From Chitinophaga jiangningensis (GTDB taxonomy: Bacteria; Bacteroidota; Bacteroidia; Chitinophagales; Chitinophagaceae), in assembly GCF_900142605.1 (NCBI RefSeq), contig NZ_FRBL01000004.1:589487-653486 (forward strand): a stretch of DNA of 64,000 nucleotides. The letters are read 5' to 3'. The number at the start of each line of letters is the position of its first letter. The first letter of the stretch is position 1. The translations under genes and the position numbers were made by a program. The notes below the pieces were generated by a model. The model was not told the DNA's origin. It worked only from the letters and a program-made list of their open reading frames with translations, and made no database searches. Positions 60,709-64,000 of the stretch are shown here, one piece after another.

Positions 60709-61587
60709 TTACAGCTTATCGTTAAAGAAAGTCTGCAGCTTTTCCACTGCACGGTTAACATAAGGCTGTTTGTAATATAGCTCCACATGAGTTGCTCCTT
60801 CGATGATGTAATGTTCTTTGGGAGATTGTGCGGTAGTGATGGCGGCGGCTGTCATCCAGGTGGTGACAGCATTTGAGCCGGTTATCATTAGCAGCGGACG
60901 TGGCGCGATCATGTCAGCAAAACGAAAGGCATCAAAACCCGCGATCAGTTCCACACTTCTCCATTGAAATGCCTTAGCGGAACGCGGATGCTGTCCCTGG
61001 TCGGTGCAGTAATATTTCCAACCTTCATATACGTGCAATCCCATTGCTTTGGCCTGTTCTTCGGTAGGGAACAGCGGAAATGATCCGGGCTCTTTTGCGG
61101 ATCTGTCGGCAGCGGCCATATCCAGCATTCCCTGGATCACGGCCATACTTTGCTTGCCATCCCCGCCGTTACGGAATTGCCGGCCTATATCTGCTGCGCT
61201 CACCGTTGCAATCGCTTTGATCCGGTGGTCTGTAGCAGCTGCGGCCACGCCGTAGCCGCCGGAGGCGCAGATGCCGAGCACTCCGATATTATTATCATAG
61301 ATAGTTTGCAGATAAGTAACCGCTGACTTGATATCCTCGATGCGCTGGGCAGGATCTTCCAGTCCACGGGGCAGGCCACCGCTTTCGCCCTGGTAAGCAG
61401 CATCAAAGGCTAAGGTGATAAAGCCTTTTTCAGCGAGGAGCTGGGCATACAAGCCTGCAGCCTGTTCTTTAACGCCGGTACCGGGGTGGCCTACTACGAG
61501 TGCTCCGGCCGGTTTGCCTTGCGGGAGGTAAAGGTTAGCTGCAATCGGAATATTGTTGGAAAGGAAGGTGACTGATTTTGTATTCAT
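60709..61587 (-). CDS. Alpha/beta hydrolase
   Basis: 292 residues, cytoplasmic. Begins with the strand-loop of a dienelactone-hydrolase-type fold (PIAANLYLPQG, VVGHPGTGVKEQ). The nucleophile Ser is in GVLGICASGGYG, the acid Asp probably in MIAPRPLLMITGS or nearby, and the His in GATHVELYY. A hydrolase followed by an AraC regulator in Bacteroidetes often marks an inducible detoxification or catabolic unit. Substrate unknown. Confidence 0.85.
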   Translation of the reverse strand: MNTKSVTFLSNNIPIAANLYLPQGKPAGALVVGHPGTGVKEQAAGLYAQLLAEKGFITLAFDAAYQGESGGLPRGLEDPAQRIEDIKSAVTYLQTIYDNNIGVLGICASGGYGVAAAATDHRIKAIATVSAADIGRQFRNGGDGKQSMAVIQGMLDMAAADRSAKEPGSFPLFPTEEQAKAMGLHVYEGWKYYCTDQGQHPRSAKAFQWRSVELIAGFDAFRFADMIAPRPLLMITGSNAVTTWMTAAAITTAQSPKEHYIIEGATHVELYYKQPYVNRAVEKLQTFFNDKL

Positions 61588-61637
61588 AGTTCGTGTTTTT
61601 ATTTGAATACAAAGTTGCCAGGATTGTGTTGGGGAGA

Positions 61638-61676
61638 TGTAGCGGAAGTGCGGGAAGGTGTAGCGGAAATGGGGAG
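61638..61676 (-). promoter_or_regulatory. Two direct repeats, candidate AraC operators
   Basis: TGTAGCGGAA occurs at 61638-61647 and again at 61659-61668, 21 bp apart (two helical turns), each followed by a partly conserved GTGCGGGA/ATGGGGA. A -7-like box (minus-strand CAACTTTG, 61610-61617, one mismatch to TAnnTTTG) lies on the promoter side, so the repeats sit at and above the expected -33 region. Confidence 0.5.
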
Positions 61677-61713
61677 CATAAACCTTGTGAAAAGTAACTA
61701 ATATTTAAACATA

Positions 61714-61760
61714 TGGGATTTTACAATTTCGGAATTGAATTCCGAAATTGTAAAATCCCA
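61714..61760. repeat. 47-bp odd palindrome
   Basis: A 23-bp inverted repeat around the single base at 61737, perfect throughout. There is no strong T-run on either side. It lies between the hydrolase promoter and the 3' end of the lipoprotein gene. May serve as terminator of the latter or as a protein-binding site. Confidence 0.6.
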
Positions 61761-61810
61761 GGTACCCGGTGCACATTAAAAAAAGAAACGCATGACTGGC
61801 TGTCCGTGAA

Positions 61811-62956
61811 TTATCGTGCCCAATCTGGTATCGTTTGCGCTATGGTGATCTGAATGGGCTGCCAGGTTACTTCCACATGGGTCCAGGTACCTGCTTCATC
61901 TCCATCTCTGTCACCAAAAACCTGGAAACGCCTGACTACTTCACCGGCAGGGCGGTTGTAGTAAATACCGCCATGTGATGTAATATTAGCAGTATGGGTT
62001 GAATTAGTAAAAGGCCTGTAGGATACTATTTTCCACCCTATGGGTGCGCTGTAAGCGGTTGTCCAGTTGCTGTAACCTCCTACTTCTGTCCAATTGGATC
62101 TTTCTTCCCTTGCATGCAGGTACACCCTGCAATTCAATGTAGTGGGCCCTCCCAGTGCAATCTCTCCTCTGGCCTCGATGCTCATGTGATCGTCATCATC
62201 AGTATCAAAATCGCCGTCCCCTCCCCTGATTTTGGGAGGCATATAGCTGGTGACACCCAGGTTCACCCGTTCCTCTTTTTCTTTTTTCATCCATGGTATT
62301 ACTACTACTTCCGGGTAGCTGGCGGTCTGATTATCCCAGGTGGAAATGATTTTAGTTACTTTTTGTTCATAAAGCGTTCGAGCCATATCAGAGAGGCTGA
62401 TAGTTACCTGGTAATGGGTGGTACGCCCCACTCTGTTTTCAGGAATCAACTCTCTTTGTCCGTTTCCTTTCAGCAGATAAAACTGGATTCTGTTGCCGGC
62501 AGGGTCCTTATGATCCAGGTCGTACCCATTGATGGTAATCTTATTAATGGAGGAGATATTAGTCACATTCAGGTCCACAGCATCCGGCACTACCTGGCAA
62601 AAGCCTGGCGGCGGAGGTGGCACGGACTGATCGTTTTTAAGCCGGGCTTTAATCCATTGGAGGGATGCGATGGCCCTGGCGGCCAGGAAGTCCACATTAC
62701 ACCTGATTTCTGTACCAGCGGTTGCAATACTTCTGCTGGCCAGGTTTTGGACATCATTCCGAATGGAGGAGGAGATATCTGCCGGCAAATCGTGGGCTAC
62801 CTGTTGGAGTACCGTACTCCATGCCGCGGATTCGGCAGTAATGTCTTTTATGCCGTTGTCGATCACTGCGGTGGCTCTGTCGATACTATCTGAAACGCCA
62901 CAGCGAAACAGGAACATAGTGGAGATAAGTGTGAGTAGGATAATTTTTTTTTGCAT
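61811..62956 (-). CDS. Lipoprotein of unknown function
   Basis: 381 residues. Lipoprotein signal with Cys in STMFLFRCGVSD. An N-terminal helical part (residues 25-110, SID...ADISSSIRND) precedes a PPPPPG linker, then an Ig-like or jelly-roll beta region (INKITINGYDLDHKD, YQVTISLSDMARTL), an acidic D-rich patch (DGDFDTDDDDHMS) suggestive of a calcium site, and a C-terminal beta part with many W residues. No family recognised. It stands alone, followed by the odd palindrome. Confidence 0.6.
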   Translation of the reverse strand: MQKKIILLTLISTMFLFRCGVSDSIDRATAVIDNGIKDITAESAAWSTVLQQVAHDLPADISSSIRNDVQNLASRSIATAGTEIRCNVDFLAARAIASLQWIKARLKNDQSVPPPPPGFCQVVPDAVDLNVTNISSINKITINGYDLDHKDPAGNRIQFYLLKGNGQRELIPENRVGRTTHYQVTISLSDMARTLYEQKVTKIISTWDNQTASYPEVVVIPWMKKEKEERVNLGVTSYMPPKIRGGDGDFDTDDDDHMSIEARGEIALGGPTTLNCRVYLHAREERSNWTEVGGYSNWTTAYSAPIGWKIVSYRPFTNSTHTANITSHGGIYYNRPAGEVVRRFQVFGDRDGDEAGTWTHVEVTWQPIQITIAQTIPDWAR

Positions 62957-63357
62957 GAGGATTTGGAGTTAAGGTTGATGATATATCGGGATATAAAAGT
63001 GCTGTAAGGTAGGTTCGCCAGATGCTCCAAGGGTTAAAGGCGGCATTTATGTAAGTTGCGTGTGAAACGACTGGATGAACATGATCCGATACATAAAACT
63101 GCGAAACCTTTTTACTGTGCTACCGGATATATTGATTCAGGCACGGATATTTGACTCATGCGGTATATCGGTTGGGTTAGCAGCAGTATTACCACGGGCA
63201 GCAACATACGAAAAGCGGGTGCAATTATGCTTCAGTAATGGGAACAGAAGCGGGGGAAGATATATGGGAGGATGGTAAAAATCACAGGCATAAACTCCAA
63301 CTGAAATCCTTGTAAAATGACAAAAGCCGCTATAATAGCGGCTTTTATTAATTTTTG
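62957..63357. other. Gap between the lipoprotein gene and the tmRNA
   Basis: About 400 bp. It contains the tmRNA terminator at 63322-63346 and an unsupported open frame around 63075-63278 with no protein-like features. The lipoprotein promoter should lie in the left part. Confidence 0.4.
63322..63346 (-). terminator. Intrinsic terminator of the tmRNA gene
   Basis: A 12-bp stem (63322-63333 with 63335-63346; the innermost pair or two will open to form the loop), T-run on the minus strand, 12 bp past the mature 3' end. Confidence 0.85.
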
Positions 63358-63728
63358 TGGAGCTGACGGGAATCGAACCCGTGTCCAAACATATCCTTCA
63401 AAAGCTTTCTACATGCTTATTTATGCATTGATTTGTCGGGACTCGGCAGGGGCACAACAAACCAACCTCGTCCTTATCCGTTTAGCTTCAGTGCTCACTC
63501 ACAGAAACCATGAGCACCTATCCCTATGGGTTTGATGATTCAGCGGCGGGAGTCGCATAAGGCGACAACTCCAGGCGGCTATAATGGGTGTCTAATCGCT
63601 GATTAGGCAGCCATGGCGTAGTTAGATTCGCCAATTAAAGTTTGAATATTCAGATTATCGTGCTAATTATCCAACGCACGGCATGCTTACACTCTCAAAG
63701 ATCTACGCTGTCTAAACCAGGCAGCCCC
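63358..63728 (-). ncRNA. ssrA: Transfer-messenger RNA (tmRNA, SsrA)
   Basis: 371 nt, one-piece. The minus-strand 5' end GGGGCTG (63728-63722) pairs with CAGCTCC (63365-63359) to form the acceptor stem, with one G-U; the discriminator A is at 63358 and CCA is not encoded. The T-arm with GGTTCGATTCC-type loop lies near 63366-63386. The tag frame (63632-63603) reads GESNYAMAA followed by TAA. It rescues stalled ribosomes with SmpB and marks the product for proteolysis. A promoter box is at 63743-63750 and a terminator at 63322. Confidence 0.95.
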
Positions 63729-63742
63729 AGGTTTATTGATTG

Positions 63743-63750
63743 CAAATATA
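63743..63750 (-). promoter_or_regulatory. tmRNA promoter -7 box TATATTTG
   Basis: Minus-strand TATATTTG, 14 bp upstream of the mature tmRNA 5' end, so a short 5' precursor is trimmed off. Confidence 0.6.
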
Positions 63751-63906
63751 CGACTTTTTTTAGAAGTAATATAAACGATGAAATAAATAGTTGGTTTTCA
63801 GGCGTTCAACTGGGATCTTCGGTGTTGGCTGTGTGTAATTGGCGGATCACCAGGCAGGTTCCCGTCGGCCGAAGCATAGCTGCTGCGCTAAGGCCCAGAT
63901 ACGGCA

Positions 63907-63947
63907 AGAGGGCGTCTCAAAAATACCTGAGACGCCCTCTTTCCTTT
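63907..63947 (+). terminator. Plus-strand intrinsic terminator
   Basis: A 13-bp stem (63907-63919 with 63928-63940) followed by TTTCCTTTTT on the plus strand. The only plus-strand sequence before it is the gap after the tmRNA, so it may end an unannotated small RNA. No T-run on the minus side. Confidence 0.65.
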
Positions 63948-63967
63948 TTAAGTATATATCTCACATT

Positions 63968-63990
63968 ATGAGAGTTTTTCTCTCATTTTG
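63968..63990 (+). terminator. Weak hairpin near the window end
   Basis: ATGAGAG (63968-63974) and CTCTCAT (63980-63986) around a T5 loop, followed by TTTGATTT. Short and AT-rich. Confidence 0.35.
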
Positions 63991-64000
63991 ATTTATTGGA

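Noticed and set aside
62114..62893. 259-codon plus-strand frame opposite the lipoprotein gene
   Set aside because: The minus-strand frame has a clean lipoprotein signal and Pro linker; the plus frame does not look like a protein.
63075..63278. 67-codon frame upstream of the tmRNA terminator
   Set aside because: No signal, domain or conserved pattern.
63359..63390. tRNA-like T-arm and acceptor
   Set aside because: It is the 3' part of the tmRNA; there is no anticodon arm at tRNA distance and the 5' acceptor partner is 340 nt away.
63780..63905. Possible signal recognition particle RNA
   Set aside because: ACCAGG and GAAGCA words recall the 4.5S core, but the conserved AGG-CCGGAAGG-AGCA tip is absent and the apical stem cannot be built.
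1..64000. CRISPR arrays, insertion sequences, rRNA and phage genes
   Set aside because: No regularly spaced repeats, transposase motifs, rRNA core sequences or phage structural genes were seen anywhere in the window.

Overview
The window reads as chromosomal DNA of a Bacteroidetes bacterium, most likely a Chitinophaga-like member of the Chitinophagaceae. The support is a SusC/SusD outer-membrane pair, a LytTR two-component system, TSP3-OmpA and PorT-like outer-membrane proteins, many promoters of the Bacteroidetes form TAnnTTTG, almost no Shine-Dalgarno sites, and a tmRNA whose tag reads GESNYAMAA, close to tags of Cytophaga-type bacteria. The assignment rests on recognising families by eye; no search was run.

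Layout. 0-2.2 kb (minus): the edge of what looks like a type VI secretion locus (a partial TssB-like sheath protein) behind three membrane proteins, one DUF3137. 2.3-3.5 kb: a secreted DUF6807 protein. 3.6-6.1 kb (plus): an isolated three-gene island with a C25/gingipain-like cysteine peptidase and two proteins I do not recognise. 6.1-9.8 kb: dipeptide epimerase and CBM20-amylomaltase with overlapping ends. 9.9-25.1 kb is mostly housekeeping: dnaK, two outer-membrane proteins, argS, a TPR protein, lepB-cdd, a CarH-like cobalamin-binding MerR regulator, a sigma-54-type response regulator with a hydrolase, the cysteine pathway pair cysE-cysM, and pdhB.

25.3-27.2 kb is an AT-rich accessory patch: a putative ADP-ribosyltransferase-like protein preceded by two tandem paralogous small proteins, which looks like an undescribed toxin-antitoxin-type cassette. 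27.5-32.3 kb returns to core genes (thiolase, dnaG, thyA-folA). 32.6-37.1 kb carries the SusC/SusD pair behind a leader with two abutting hairpins. 37-44 kb holds proline dehydrogenase, a FecR-like lipoprotein, a dienelactone hydrolase, an FtsX-type permease and a Tat-exported sugar isomerase.

44-64 kb: an orphan SMI1/KNR4 immunity-type gene, DoxX, a three-gene operon (histidine kinase, DUF4407 membrane coiled-coil protein, LytTR regulator), Dabb and DUF1080 secreted proteins, an ATP-grasp ligase, an ABC-F ATPase with a long leader, a secreted phosphatase, asnA, a polysaccharide-lyase/crystallin fusion, a serine hydrolase, a CsgG-like protein, GrpB and HopJ proteins, an AraC-hydrolase operon with candidate operators, an unknown lipoprotein, and the tmRNA gene. 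Most genes are single or in pairs, and intergenic gaps are marked by strong hairpin terminators. No rRNA, tRNA, CRISPR array or insertion sequence was seen.
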